From: Acidobacteriota bacterium
GTDB taxonomy: Bacteria > Acidobacteriota > Vicinamibacteria > Vicinamibacterales > UBA2999
Reading direction: 5' to 3'
NCBI GenBank assembly: GCA_947465645.1
Contig: CANIBQ010000002.1
Coordinates: forward strand, 88,256 to 152,255
DNA: 64,000 bases
Shown: positions 33,382-41,867 of the stretch, piece by piece
Layout: every line of letters starts with the position of its first letter
Numbering within the stretch: the stretch's first letter is position 1
Translations under genes and position numbers: made by a program
The notes under the pieces: model-generated
Databases searched by the model: none
Told to the model about the DNA's origin: nothing
Seen by the model: the letters and a program-made list of their open reading frames with translations, nothing else

Positions 33382-33825
33382 TTACTCCGCTGCCAGCGGG
33401 GATGGACCGGTTCGCGTCATCGGCACGCGGTGATGCAGGCCGTGGCGCTCGAGTTGCCGGTAGAAGGCCCGGCGGCTGATGCCCAGGAGCCGGGCGGCGA
33501 CCGCCTTGTTCCCGCGCACCTGTTCGAGCGTCCTGACGATATGTTCCCGCTCGACTTCGACCAGGGGCGGCGGGACGTCGCCACGAGAGAACTGGATGGC
33601 GTTGGGCGCGCCCGGCGCCGCGCCGGCGCCTCCATCCTGCATGTTTCGTTTGACGGCGTCGATTGCGTCCTCCAGGCTGGCAAAGCCCGTCGTCAGCATG
33701 ACTTCACACTGCGGGTTGACGTCCCGAAGGGCGCGCAGCATGTCAAAACAGGTGACGCCGGTACCTATCAGCGTCAGTACGGCTCGGTCATCATCGACCA
33801 CGAGGAGACGGGGGCGTTGCGTCAT
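33382..33825 (-). CDS. Fis-type DNA-binding protein with an internally deleted receiver
   Basis: 147 residues from ATG 33825 (GGAGC upstream). It opens like a receiver (RLLVVDDDRAVLTLIGT) but then jumps to FDMLRALRDVNPQCEVMLTTGFASLEDAIDAVK. The segment carrying beta3 and the phosphoacceptor Asp, about 35-40 residues, is missing, and so is the end with the conserved Lys. The C-terminal Fis HTH is intact (HIVRTLEQVRGNKAVAARLL, then GISRRAFYRQLERHGLH, about 95-132). Likely binds DNA without phosphorylation control. First gene of an operon with the HD-GYP regulator. Confidence 0.8.
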   Translation of the reverse strand: MTQRPRLLVVDDDRAVLTLIGTGVTCFDMLRALRDVNPQCEVMLTTGFASLEDAIDAVKRNMQDGGAGAAPGAPNAIQFSRGDVPPPLVEVEREHIVRTLEQVRGNKAVAARLLGISRRAFYRQLERHGLHHRVPMTRTGPSPLAAE

Positions 33826-34024
33826 GTCGGCAGCTCCGATACGCGAGGCACGCATGGGGAACGTTGCGGCCCAGCGCATTGAGCAAGCGAAACTCCAAGG
33901 CCATGCGCCGTACCCGCCCGATCGAGCGCACGCCCGTAAGTCGCACGAACGGAACGATTTTGGAACACCCGGAGGGAGGGAAGCGGGGAAACGGGGGCTT
34001 TCTGGAGTGAACCAACCCGCACGC

Positions 34025-34049
34025 GCCGTGTGCGAGGATGGCACACGGC
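34025..34049. terminator. Hairpin downstream of msrA, possible terminator
   Basis: Perfect 9-bp stem GCCGTGTGC/GCACACGGC with a 7-base loop, 20 bases past the msrA stop. No T-run follows on the minus strand. The rest of 33826-34068 holds no gene I can support. Confidence 0.45.
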
Positions 34050-34068
34050 CGATCAAAAGCGTGCGCGC

Positions 34069-34737
34069 TCAGCTTCCCCAGATCTCCTTCAAGCGGGCGT
34101 CCCGGCCACATCCCCACCGGTAGAACCGGTATTGGGCGTCGCTTTTGACGTGGTAGTCCTGGTGATAGTCCTCGGCCCGGTAGAACACCCCGGCGTCCTG
34201 GACGGCCACCACGACCGGCATCCCGAGCTTCTTCTGGACCTGCGCCCTGGATGCCTCGGCGGCCGCGCGCTGCCTGGCGCCGTGGACGAAGATCACCGGC
34301 CGGTACTGCGTGCCGGTGTCACAGAACTGGCGGTTAGGGGTGAACGGGTCCACGTTCCTCCAGTAGTGGTTGAGGAGCTGCTCGTAGGTCACGACGGACG
34401 GGTTGAAGACGATTTGCACCGCTTCCGCGTGACCGGTGCTGCCGCTCGTCACCTGCTTGTAGGTCGGGTTGGCGACCGTCCCGCCGGTGTACCCGGAGGT
34501 GGTGGACACCACCCCTTTCACCTTGTCGAAGTCCGCCTCGGTGCACCAGAAACAGCCTGAGGCGAAGGTGGCCACGGCGTTCCCGTCCGCGCGGGCCGCC
34601 GGCTCGGCCCCCTGCGAGGAAGCGGCCGTCTGCTCCGCCGGCGCGGCCGCGCCCAGACCGATGAAGCCGCCGCGCAGCCAGACGTATCCCAGGGCCAGGA
34701 CGATGGCGGACGCGAGAATCAGGCGGTGAGATCGCAT
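34069..34737 (-). CDS. msrA: Peptide methionine sulfoxide reductase A, exported
   Basis: 222 residues from ATG 34737, which overlaps the msrB stop (TGATG). An N-terminal signal anchor (LILASAIVLALGYVWL) is followed by the catalytic motif GCFWCTEADFDKVKGV and GYTGG. Resolving Cys lie in the C-terminal part (WGCGRD). Reduces the S-epimer of methionine sulfoxide in envelope proteins. Coupled to msrB. Confidence 0.95.
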   Translation of the reverse strand: MRSHRLILASAIVLALGYVWLRGGFIGLGAAAPAEQTAASSQGAEPAARADGNAVATFASGCFWCTEADFDKVKGVVSTTSGYTGGTVANPTYKQVTSGSTGHAEAVQIVFNPSVVTYEQLLNHYWRNVDPFTPNRQFCDTGTQYRPVIFVHGARQRAAAEASRAQVQKKLGMPVVVAVQDAGVFYRAEDYHQDYHVKSDAQYRFYRWGCGRDARLKEIWGS

Positions 34738-35237
34738 CACGCTTTCTCCGGAATAAACGTCATGGCCGCGCCGTTCATGCAGTAGCGCTCACCGGTCGGG
34801 CGCGGGCCGTCCGGAAACAGGTGACCCAGGTGCCCGCCGCAGCGCGAGCAGTGCACTTCCGTCCGCACCATGAACATGCTCTTGTCCACCGTCGTCGCGA
34901 CCGCTTCGTCCTTCGGCTTGAAAAAGCTGGGCCAGCCGGTGCCGCTGTCGTACTTGGTGTCGGAGTTGAACAACTCCTGCCCGCAGCCCGCGCAGGCGAA
35001 TGTGCCGCGCCGCTTTTCCTCGTTGAGCGGGCTGGTGAACGCGCGCTCGGTGCCGTGCTCCCGGAGCACCTTGTATTGCTCGGGGGAGAGGGACTGCTGC
35101 CACTCTTCGTTGGTTTTCTTCACGGGGAAAATCTCGTTGCTCAAGAGGTTAGGGGAAGGACGGCCCAGCCACGCGGCCACGGGCGCCAGGCCGAGCGCGA
35201 CGCCCCCGACGACGAGGAACTGCCGACGGCTGGTCAT
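34737..35237 (-). CDS. msrB: Peptide methionine sulfoxide reductase B, Tat-like signal
   Basis: 166 residues. N-terminal [11 protein letters not shown] resembles a twin-Arg signal. Then the MsrB fold: two zinc CxxC pairs ([15 protein letters not shown]), GTGWPSF, and catalytic Cys in RYCMNGAAM. Reduces the R-epimer. With msrA it forms an exported repair pair. Confidence 0.95.
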   Translation of the reverse strand: MTSRRQFLVVGGVALGLAPVAAWLGRPSPNLLSNEIFPVKKTNEEWQQSLSPEQYKVLREHGTERAFTSPLNEEKRRGTFACAGCGQELFNSDTKYDSGTGWPSFFKPKDEAVATTVDKSMFMVRTEVHCSRCGGHLGHLFPDGPRPTGERYCMNGAAMTFIPEKA

Positions 35238-35253
35238 GTTTCTAGGACGTACT

Positions 35254-35844
35254 TTAGCGCAGCGCGGGTCCGTTGGAGCGCAGCCATTGGCGTGCGGAGT
35301 CGTAGTCCGGGCAGGCGGCGGCGACCAGCGCCCAGTAGTGCGGCGAGTGGTCCATACGGCGCAGGTGCATCAGCTCATGGATGAGCACGTAGTCGCGGAC
35401 CGAGGGCGGCATCAGCACCAGCCGCCAGTTGAGCGTGATGTGCCCGTCCCGGCCGCACGAGCCCCAGCGCGTTCGCTGGTTGCGGATGCTGACGCGGCTG
35501 ACCGCCAGGCCGTGGTCGGCGGCGAGCTCCGCCAGTCGAGCGGGCAGCTCGACGCCGGCGCGCTCGCGCAACGCCCGCCGCTCCTCCGTGGTGATGGCGC
35601 TGGACTGCGCGCTGGCCACGCGTGCGCGCTGCCGGTGAATCCACTCGAGGTGCCGGGAAGCAAAGGCGCCGGCGTCGCGCTTCGAGCCGCCGCGAGGGAT
35701 GGTGACGCGCACGCGGCCGTCGACGTCGACACGCAGCAGGTAGCGGCGCGCGCGGCGATGGCGGACGAAATAAAACTGTACCGAACCGCGAGGTTCAGAC
35801 GGTGCAGGAGGTGCAGCTGGTTCAAAAAGAAGCTGCAGTTGCAT
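35254..35844 (-). CDS. YgjP-like (DUF45) zinc metallopeptidase
   Basis: 196 residues. The DUF45/YgjP pattern is complete: [19 protein letters not shown], then the zincin [22 protein letters not shown], with HExxH and a third His. Family members are SprT-like. The function in most bacteria is unknown. Divergent from the Sua5 gene with only about 22 bp between starts. Confidence 0.88.
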   Translation of the reverse strand: MQLQLLFEPAAPPAPSEPRGSVQFYFVRHRRARRYLLRVDVDGRVRVTIPRGGSKRDAGAFASRHLEWIHRQRARVASAQSSAITTEERRALRERAGVELPARLAELAADHGLAVSRVSIRNQRTRWGSCGRDGHITLNWRLVLMPPSVRDYVLIHELMHLRRMDHSPHYWALVAAACPDYDSARQWLRSNGPALR

Positions 35845-35866
35845 TGCCCAAAGGATACCTGAATAG

Positions 35867-36964
35867 TTGAACGCCGTGCCCGAGCGTCTGACCGAGATTG
35901 TGCCCGTCGATCGTGAGAACCCGGATGCCGGGGCGATCGCCCGCGCGGCGTCGTGCCTGCGGCGCGGCGGGCTGGTCGCCTTTCCAACCGAGACGGTCTA
36001 CGGCCTCGGTGTCCATGCGCTCGATCGCGCTGCCGTGCGCCGCCTGTTCGACGCCAAGGGACGCCCGGCCAACGATCCGTTGATCGTCCACGTGGCGTCA
36101 TTCGATCAGATCGCCGTCCTGGTGGACGCGATTCCACCGGTCGCGCATGCGCTTGCCGCCCGGTTCTGGCCCGGGCCCCTGACGCTCGTGATGCGCCGCA
36201 GCGGTGTCGTGCCGGACGAAGTCACGGCCGGCCTCGACACGGTCGCCATTCGCATTCCCTCCCACCCTGTCGCGCGGGCGTTGCTCTCGGCCGCCGCGGT
36301 GCCCGTCGCCGCGCCGAGCGCCAACCTGTTCTCACGCCCCAGCCCCACGCGCGCGTCGCATGTGCATGGCGACCTGGACGGACGGATCGACATGATCCTG
36401 GACGGAGGGTTGACCGACCTGGGCGTGGAATCAACCGTGCTGGATCTGGCGCACGAGACGCCGATGATCCTGCGGCCCGGCGCCGTCACCCTCGAGATGC
36501 TGCGACCCCTGCTTCCCACAGTGGGCCCGCCTCCGCTCCCACTGGCAGCGTCGGCGAGGCAGGCGAACGATGAGCCGCAGCGTTCGCCTGGAATGCTGTC
36601 GAAGCATTACTCGCCGCGTGCGCCGCTGACGTTGTACGAGGGCGCATCTGACGCGGCGCTCCAGGCGCTGGTTGCGGAAGCCGACCGCGCGCTCGCAACG
36701 CACCGGCGCATCGGCATCCTCGGCACCCGTGGGCAGCTCACCGGCATCCGCGCGGCGATCGGTGAGGCTTCCGCCGCCATACATTTCGAAGACATGGGAG
36801 ACACCTCGGAAGAGGCCGGAGCACGACTGTATGCGGCGCTTCGCGGGTTCGACGCCGCCGGAGTCGAGCTCATCCTCGCCGTTACCGGACCGGCTGAAGG
36901 GCTGGGCGTCGCGATTCAGGACCGGCTCCGTCGAGCTGCCGCCGGACGCATCATCAGTTGCTGA
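35867..36964 (+). CDS. Threonylcarbamoyl-AMP synthase, Sua5 type
   Basis: 365 residues from TTG 35867 (GTG 35876 also possible). N-terminal YrdC/TsaC domain (about 15-210) with LVAFPTETVYGLG, KGRPANDPLIVH and APSANLFSRPSPT. C-terminal Sua5 domain (about 245-360) opening with SPGMLSKHYSPRAPLTL. Makes threonylcarbamoyl-AMP for the t6A modification of ANN-decoding tRNAs. The longer Sua5 form can replace TsaC. Confidence 0.95.
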   Translation: MNAVPERLTEIVPVDRENPDAGAIARAASCLRRGGLVAFPTETVYGLGVHALDRAAVRRLFDAKGRPANDPLIVHVASFDQIAVLVDAIPPVAHALAARFWPGPLTLVMRRSGVVPDEVTAGLDTVAIRIPSHPVARALLSAAAVPVAAPSANLFSRPSPTRASHVHGDLDGRIDMILDGGLTDLGVESTVLDLAHETPMILRPGAVTLEMLRPLLPTVGPPPLPLAASARQANDEPQRSPGMLSKHYSPRAPLTLYEGASDAALQALVAEADRALATHRRIGILGTRGQLTGIRAAIGEASAAIHFEDMGDTSEEAGARLYAALRGFDAAGVELILAVTGPAEGLGVAIQDRLRRAAAGRIISC

Positions 36965-36995
36965 TTCGGCATACCGCTTGCGACGGTCGCAGGAT

Positions 36996-38087
36996 ATGCA
37001 GAAAACCACGACCGCGCTCGAAACCCCCTTAAAGGAACAGCTCGATCGGCTGGCCGCCTTCGAGCCCGACGAATCGCCCGTCCTGAGCCTCTATCTGGAC
37101 TTGCGTCCGGACCAGCACGGCCGGCGGCGAACCTTCGACGCCTTTCTGCGGAAGGCGATCCCCGACCGCATCCGTACGCTCAGCGGTGACGCGAAGAAGA
37201 GCGCAGAAGCCGACGCAGCGCGCATCCATTCATACATCGACGGCGGCGAGATCCGGACCTCAGCCAGCGGCCTGGCGATTTTCGCCTGCTCCGCGCGCGA
37301 ACATTTCTTCGAGGCGGTTCAGCTCGAGGCTCCAATCGAAGAGCATGCGCTCTTCATCGGCCCGGCACCGCACCTGTTTCCGCTGGCACGGTTGAACGAT
37401 CAGTTCCCGCGCTACGCGGCGCTGCTGCTCGATACCAACAAGGCGCGTATCTTCGTCTTCGGGCTCGGCACCGCGGAAACGCAGAAGCAGATCACCAACG
37501 AGAAGACGCGCAAGACATCCATGGGCGGCTGGTCGCAGGCGCGGTTCCAGCGGCGCGTCGAAAAGTTCCATCTCGATCACGTCAAGGAAGTGGTCACGGC
37601 CCTCGACAAGCTGGTCACCGAAGAACACATCAACCACATCATCATCGGCTGCGAGGAAGTGGCGAGGCCGATCCTGAACGGGCAGATGCCGAAACACCTG
37701 GCCGAGAAGGTCGTCGATCTCGTGACGCTCGACGTCCGCACGCCGGAGCACGAGGTGCTCGCCAACACGCTCGACGCGCTTCGTCAGAAAGACGAGGAGA
37801 CCGACATCGAGCACGTCGAGGCGATGCTCGGCGCGTGGCGAGCCGGCGGGCTGGGCACCGCGGGACCCGAAGGGACGCTCGACGCCCTCGAGAGGGGCCA
37901 GGTCGAGGAGTTGCTGATCACCACCAGGCCGGAGCAGCTCAAAGGTCCGGAGGCGAGCCGCGATGAGCTCGCGGATCAACTGGTCACGAAGGCACAACAG
38001 ACGTCCGCGCGGATCCGGTTCATCGAGGACCCCGCACTGTTGGCGGAAGTCGGGGGCGTCGGCGCCCTCCTGCGTTTCAGGATTTAA
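36996..38087 (+). CDS. BaeRF/Vms1-like release-factor family protein
   Basis: 363 residues from ATG 36996. Pattern of the bacterial archaeo-eukaryotic release factor superfamily: N-terminal VLSLYLDLRP, central YAALLLDTNKARIFVFGLG, then GGWSQARFQRRVEKF, corresponding to the catalytic GxxSQxR-type loop of eRF1/Vms1. HIIIGCEEVARPILNGQMP and C-terminal LLITTRPEQLKG follow. Likely a peptidyl-tRNA hydrolase or ribosome-rescue factor. The target is not established. Confidence 0.82.
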   Translation: MQKTTTALETPLKEQLDRLAAFEPDESPVLSLYLDLRPDQHGRRRTFDAFLRKAIPDRIRTLSGDAKKSAEADAARIHSYIDGGEIRTSASGLAIFACSAREHFFEAVQLEAPIEEHALFIGPAPHLFPLARLNDQFPRYAALLLDTNKARIFVFGLGTAETQKQITNEKTRKTSMGGWSQARFQRRVEKFHLDHVKEVVTALDKLVTEEHINHIIIGCEEVARPILNGQMPKHLAEKVVDLVTLDVRTPEHEVLANTLDALRQKDEETDIEHVEAMLGAWRAGGLGTAGPEGTLDALERGQVEELLITTRPEQLKGPEASRDELADQLVTKAQQTSARIRFIEDPALLAEVGGVGALLRFRI

Positions 38088-39157
38088 GGTTTGGCGGGTT
38101 CTGTCCGGCGAACCGGGGTCCAACGATCGTCAAAGCGAGCCCGAAGAATAAGGTTCACCACAGCGCCGTAGCTGCGGACGCCTTCCTCCACGCGGTTCGC
38201 TTTCAGGTACTGGTCGTACACCAGCCAGCTGGCGGTCCGCAGCATCGGAAACTGCCCGCGACGGAGGCGATCGACGATCGCCTCGATGTCGCGGCGGGGG
38301 CCGGCTGCCAGCGCCGCCCCGAGGCGCGCGCGCTGCTCCGGCCCCAGTTCGCCATTCACCTGCCAGAACAGGTACAGCCACCCGCTGTACTGCGCCGAGA
38401 CGTCAGCCCGAACGCACGAGAGCCAGCCCACGAAGTTGGCTTCCGATTCGTCCGCGTACCCCGCCAGGTGCGACCACTCGTGCGCGGCCACGAATGGGCG
38501 CTCGAACGGGAGCAGGTCCGGGTTGGCGAGCACCTCGAGTCCGTAGGGATTGACCATGCCGTCCACGCCCGACCACCGGAAGTAGGTGCCGAGGGCGCTG
38601 CGCTTCAGCCGCCCTGGCGCAGCTGGCCGTGCGTCGCTCAGCGAACGCTGCACGCCGCCGAATGCCTTCACCAGCGACGCGTCCTGACGCGGATCCTCAA
38701 CCCACCCCGCGGCGTGCGCATCAGCGTGAAGCGCGTTGAGGCGTTCGACCGCCTGCAGGCCAAGCCCGGACACCACCTCTGTCGTCGGGGCATCACGCTC
38801 GAGGACCAGGCGCTGCTCCATCGGCACGCGCCGGTAGTTGAAGCCCCACAGCACCAGGAACGCGAGGTAGGCCACCGCAGCGGCGCCGGCGATACGTCCC
38901 AGGGTGCGAAGCAGGATCGACGGCTTCCGCTCGCGCCACGCCGCCCGCACCCCTCGCACCAGCGCGACGACCAGCGTCGTCGCCCCCACTGCGATGACCA
39001 GGTCGAGCCACGCGAACGGAACCACGTTGGACACCGGCGTGAGCAGGTGCTGAATCCGTGGATAGACGCCCGTAGAGAACCAGCGCTCGACGATCTCCGG
39101 CGGGATCGGGGCGAGGGCCGCCCCAAGTGCCAGCGCGATGCAGGCCGCTTGCAGCAC
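38084..39157 (-). CDS. DUF3810 family membrane protein with zincin-like motif
   Basis: 357 residues from GTG 39157 (AGAGGGA upstream); a longer frame to 39421 runs through the preceding gene and is rejected. Two to three TM helices in the first 130 residues, then a soluble domain with VAAHEWSHLAGYADESEANF, a HExxH motif. Family function unknown; a membrane-bound metallopeptidase is likely. Convergent overlap of 4 bp with the BaeRF gene. Confidence 0.83.
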   Translation of the reverse strand: MLQAACIALALGAALAPIPPEIVERWFSTGVYPRIQHLLTPVSNVVPFAWLDLVIAVGATTLVVALVRGVRAAWRERKPSILLRTLGRIAGAAAVAYLAFLVLWGFNYRRVPMEQRLVLERDAPTTEVVSGLGLQAVERLNALHADAHAAGWVEDPRQDASLVKAFGGVQRSLSDARPAAPGRLKRSALGTYFRWSGVDGMVNPYGLEVLANPDLLPFERPFVAAHEWSHLAGYADESEANFVGWLSCVRADVSAQYSGWLYLFWQVNGELGPEQRARLGAALAAGPRRDIEAIVDRLRRGQFPMLRTASWLVYDQYLKANRVEEGVRSYGAVVNLILRARFDDRWTPVRRTEPAKP

Positions 39158-39170
39158 GCCAGTCTTCCCT

Positions 39171-40628
39171 CTAGTTGCTTTGAAGAAACTTCTCAATCGC
39201 CGCCACGTTCTGCGCCGACTCCGCGCGGCGCTTCTCCGAGTCCACGATCGCCCGCTCATGCGACACAATTTCGCGCGCGTTCGCGGCGGCACTGGCGTCG
39301 GTCGCCGAGAGCTTGGCAACCGCCTCGCGCCGCACCACGATCGACAGCGCGAAACACTGTTGTGAGTGCTGGAAGGCGGCCAGGCTCTCGGGCCATCGCC
39401 GCTGTTCGACGCGCACACCACCCAGGTAGAACGCCGCGTCGCACTGGCCGAAGTCCATGTCGAGCGCCCGCTGAAATTCCTCTTCTGCTGGTTCCAGGCG
39501 CTTCTCGGTCCAGGCGATCAACCCGGACAGGACATGCGTCGACGCGTTGGGCATCAAGGTCTTGGCGCGGTCCACGTCCGCTCGCGCCGCGGCGATCTGC
39601 TTCAGTTGAAACTCGTTCCAGGCGCGCCAGTAGTGCGCCTCACCGAGGAACCAGCTCCCGAGCTCGATCAGGCGCGAGGCCGACTCCACTCCCTCCTGGT
39701 AGCGCGAGAGCTGCGACAGGCTCACCGTGCGGCCCAGCAGCGCATCCCGGTGCGTGGGCACCAGGGCGAGTACCGCATCGTAGGTCTCGAGCGCCTCCGG
39801 CCACTCCTCGCGGGCCTCGTGCAGTGCGGCCACGACGGAGGGAATGACCGGCGACGCGGGGAACGCCGCGCGCGCCGATTGCAGGCGGCGAAGGCCTTCC
39901 TCGAAGTCCGGCTGCACCTGGCTCTGCACCGCGAATCGACCGAGCTCGAGGTCGGCATCCACGAACTCCGCATCCGCCTCGCGGACCGCGGTCAGGCGCG
40001 GAGGCGCGTCTTCGCCACCACAGAGCGCCGCCCGGTACCGCAGCAGCGGCACATCGCCCAGCGGGGCGAGTGCCGTCGCGATCGCCTCCTCCCGTCCGCG
40101 GGTCTGCTGCCGCCGGCACGCGATCGACATGTCCAGGTAGGCGCGCACCACGGGCGACCCCGGGCCGATCGCCAGCGCCTGGCGCCAGCGCTCGTACACA
40201 TCGGGCAGGCGCCGCCGCGAAACTTCCTCGGTGAGCAGGACGTCGCGATCCCCGCTGAGGGGATCCACCTGCAGCGCCTCGACGATGTCGAGGTGGAGGG
40301 CCCATTCCGGGCCTGGCGGAAGCGCCGCATGCGCCTGCGACAGCCACGGCCCTGGATCGAGCCCGAGTTCCTTGGAGCGGGCCGCCAGAAGAATCGCGGC
40401 TTCGTAGGCCTTGTCCTGAAGGCCGGCCGCTGAGGCAGCTTCATGTGCAGACGCGAGACAGCGATAGCACCCCTGCCCGACGAGGGCGTCCACAGCGGCG
40501 GCTGGAGGGACAGGTGGATCGGCCCTCAGGGCGGGAGCAACCCGCGCGGCGCAGCCGGCCGACAGCATCACGGCGACGAGAACAGCCAGCCTGCGAAACA
40601 CGTGTGCGGAGCCGGACACGCTCATCAT
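39171..40628 (-). CDS. TPR-repeat lipoprotein
   Basis: 485 residues from ATG 40628 (or 40625). Lipoprotein signal: FRRLAVLVAVMLSAGCAA with lipobox LSAGC. The rest is alpha-helical with TPR-like units, for example YQEGVESASRLIELGSW and LAWTEKRLEPAEEEFQRALD-like stretches. Two extra Cys (GCYRC) lie soon after the anchor. Probably a scaffold at a membrane. The DUF3810 gene follows after 13 bp, so they are cotranscribed. Confidence 0.8.
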   Translation of the reverse strand: MMSVSGSAHVFRRLAVLVAVMLSAGCAARVAPALRADPPVPPAAAVDALVGQGCYRCLASAHEAASAAGLQDKAYEAAILLAARSKELGLDPGPWLSQAHAALPPGPEWALHLDIVEALQVDPLSGDRDVLLTEEVSRRRLPDVYERWRQALAIGPGSPVVRAYLDMSIACRRQQTRGREEAIATALAPLGDVPLLRYRAALCGGEDAPPRLTAVREADAEFVDADLELGRFAVQSQVQPDFEEGLRRLQSARAAFPASPVIPSVVAALHEAREEWPEALETYDAVLALVPTHRDALLGRTVSLSQLSRYQEGVESASRLIELGSWFLGEAHYWRAWNEFQLKQIAAARADVDRAKTLMPNASTHVLSGLIAWTEKRLEPAEEEFQRALDMDFGQCDAAFYLGGVRVEQRRWPESLAAFQHSQQCFALSIVVRREAVAKLSATDASAAANAREIVSHERAIVDSEKRRAESAQNVAAIEKFLQSN

Positions 40629-40688
40629 TAGACACCGCCGACGACGGGTTTGGCTGCAGGTGGCAGGAATGTTGCCACCGGAGTAACC

Positions 40689-41867
40689 GTGAGAGCTCCA
40701 TCGATACGGTCGAGGTCCCTTCGCTCCGTCCTGGGTTTCCTGGTGCTGGTGTGCGGGGTGCTGCTCACACCGCGGCCCGTGGCGGCCTATTCGGTGCTGG
40801 CGCACGAAGCGCTGGTTGACTCCGCATGGGAAGACGTCATCACCCCGCTGCTGCGGCAGAAATTCCCGCAGGCGACTGCGGAGGAGATCGCCGCGTCACG
40901 CGCCTTCGCCTATGGCGGATCGGTCATCCAGGATCTCGGCTACTACCCCTTCGGCAGCCACTTCTTCACCAACCTCCTGCATTACGTGCGCTCGGGAGAC
41001 TTCGTCGAGACGATGGTGCGTGACAGCCAGACGCTGGAGGAGTTCGCGTTCGCGCTGGGGGCGCTCGCGCATTACGCCTCGGACAATGCCGGGCACCCGA
41101 TCGCCACCAATCGCGCCGTGCCGCTGATGTACCCGAAGGTGCGCGCCGAGCACGGCGACGTCGTGACCTACGCGCAGGATCCCAAGCGCCACATCATGGT
41201 CGAGTTCGCGTTCGACGTCTCGCAGGTGGCCGGCGGATCGTACGCGAATGAGGCCTACCGCAACTTCATCGGCTTCGAGGTCTCGAAGCCGCTGCTCGAG
41301 CGCGCGTTCAAGGACACCTACGGGATCGAGCTCAAGGACGTCTTCCTCGACGTAGACCTGGCAATCGGTACCTACCGCTTCGCGGTCAGCAAGCTGATTC
41401 CCGACATGACGAAGGCCGCCGCCGAGGACAAGGAAGACGCGCTCGTCTACACCTTCAACCAGCGCGAGTTCGAAAAGGCGTACGGCACGAGCTACCGCAA
41501 GCCCGGGTTCTTCGCCCGGTTCATCGTGCTGCTCTCGAAGATCATGCCGAAGATCGGACCGTTCCGGGCGCTGGCCTTCGACCCGCCGACGCCGGAGGTC
41601 CTGAAGCTCTACGCCGACAGCTTCGAGCGTTCCAAGGAGATCTACCGGCAGGCGCTCGGCGAGGTGCGCGCCAACCGCCTCACGCTCCCGAACACGGATT
41701 TCGATACCGGCCAGCCGACCCGCCGGGGCGAATATCCACTCGCCGACGAGACTTACGCGGAGCTGGTGAAGCGATTGGCGGATGAACCACCGGCGGACGT
41801 CCCGCTGGCGATGCGCGAGAACATCAACCTGTTCTACGGGACACCGGTCATCGCGGCGACGAAGTAG
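40689..41867 (+). CDS. Zinc-dependent phospholipase C family protein
   Basis: 392 residues from GTG 40689 with GGAG upstream. Signal peptide (LGFLVLVCGVLLTPRPVAAYS); mature start YSVLAHEALVDSAW with an N-terminal His as in the P1 nuclease/phospholipase C fold. Further conserved zinc-ligand region ALGALAHYASDNAGHPIATN and YGGSVIQDLGYYPFGS. Exported. The lipid or nucleic acid substrate is unknown. Ends 20 bp inside the convergent sulfatase gene. Confidence 0.85.
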   Translation: MRAPSIRSRSLRSVLGFLVLVCGVLLTPRPVAAYSVLAHEALVDSAWEDVITPLLRQKFPQATAEEIAASRAFAYGGSVIQDLGYYPFGSHFFTNLLHYVRSGDFVETMVRDSQTLEEFAFALGALAHYASDNAGHPIATNRAVPLMYPKVRAEHGDVVTYAQDPKRHIMVEFAFDVSQVAGGSYANEAYRNFIGFEVSKPLLERAFKDTYGIELKDVFLDVDLAIGTYRFAVSKLIPDMTKAAAEDKEDALVYTFNQREFEKAYGTSYRKPGFFARFIVLLSKIMPKIGPFRALAFDPPTPEVLKLYADSFERSKEIYRQALGEVRANRLTLPNTDFDTGQPTRRGEYPLADETYAELVKRLADEPPADVPLAMRENINLFYGTPVIAATK

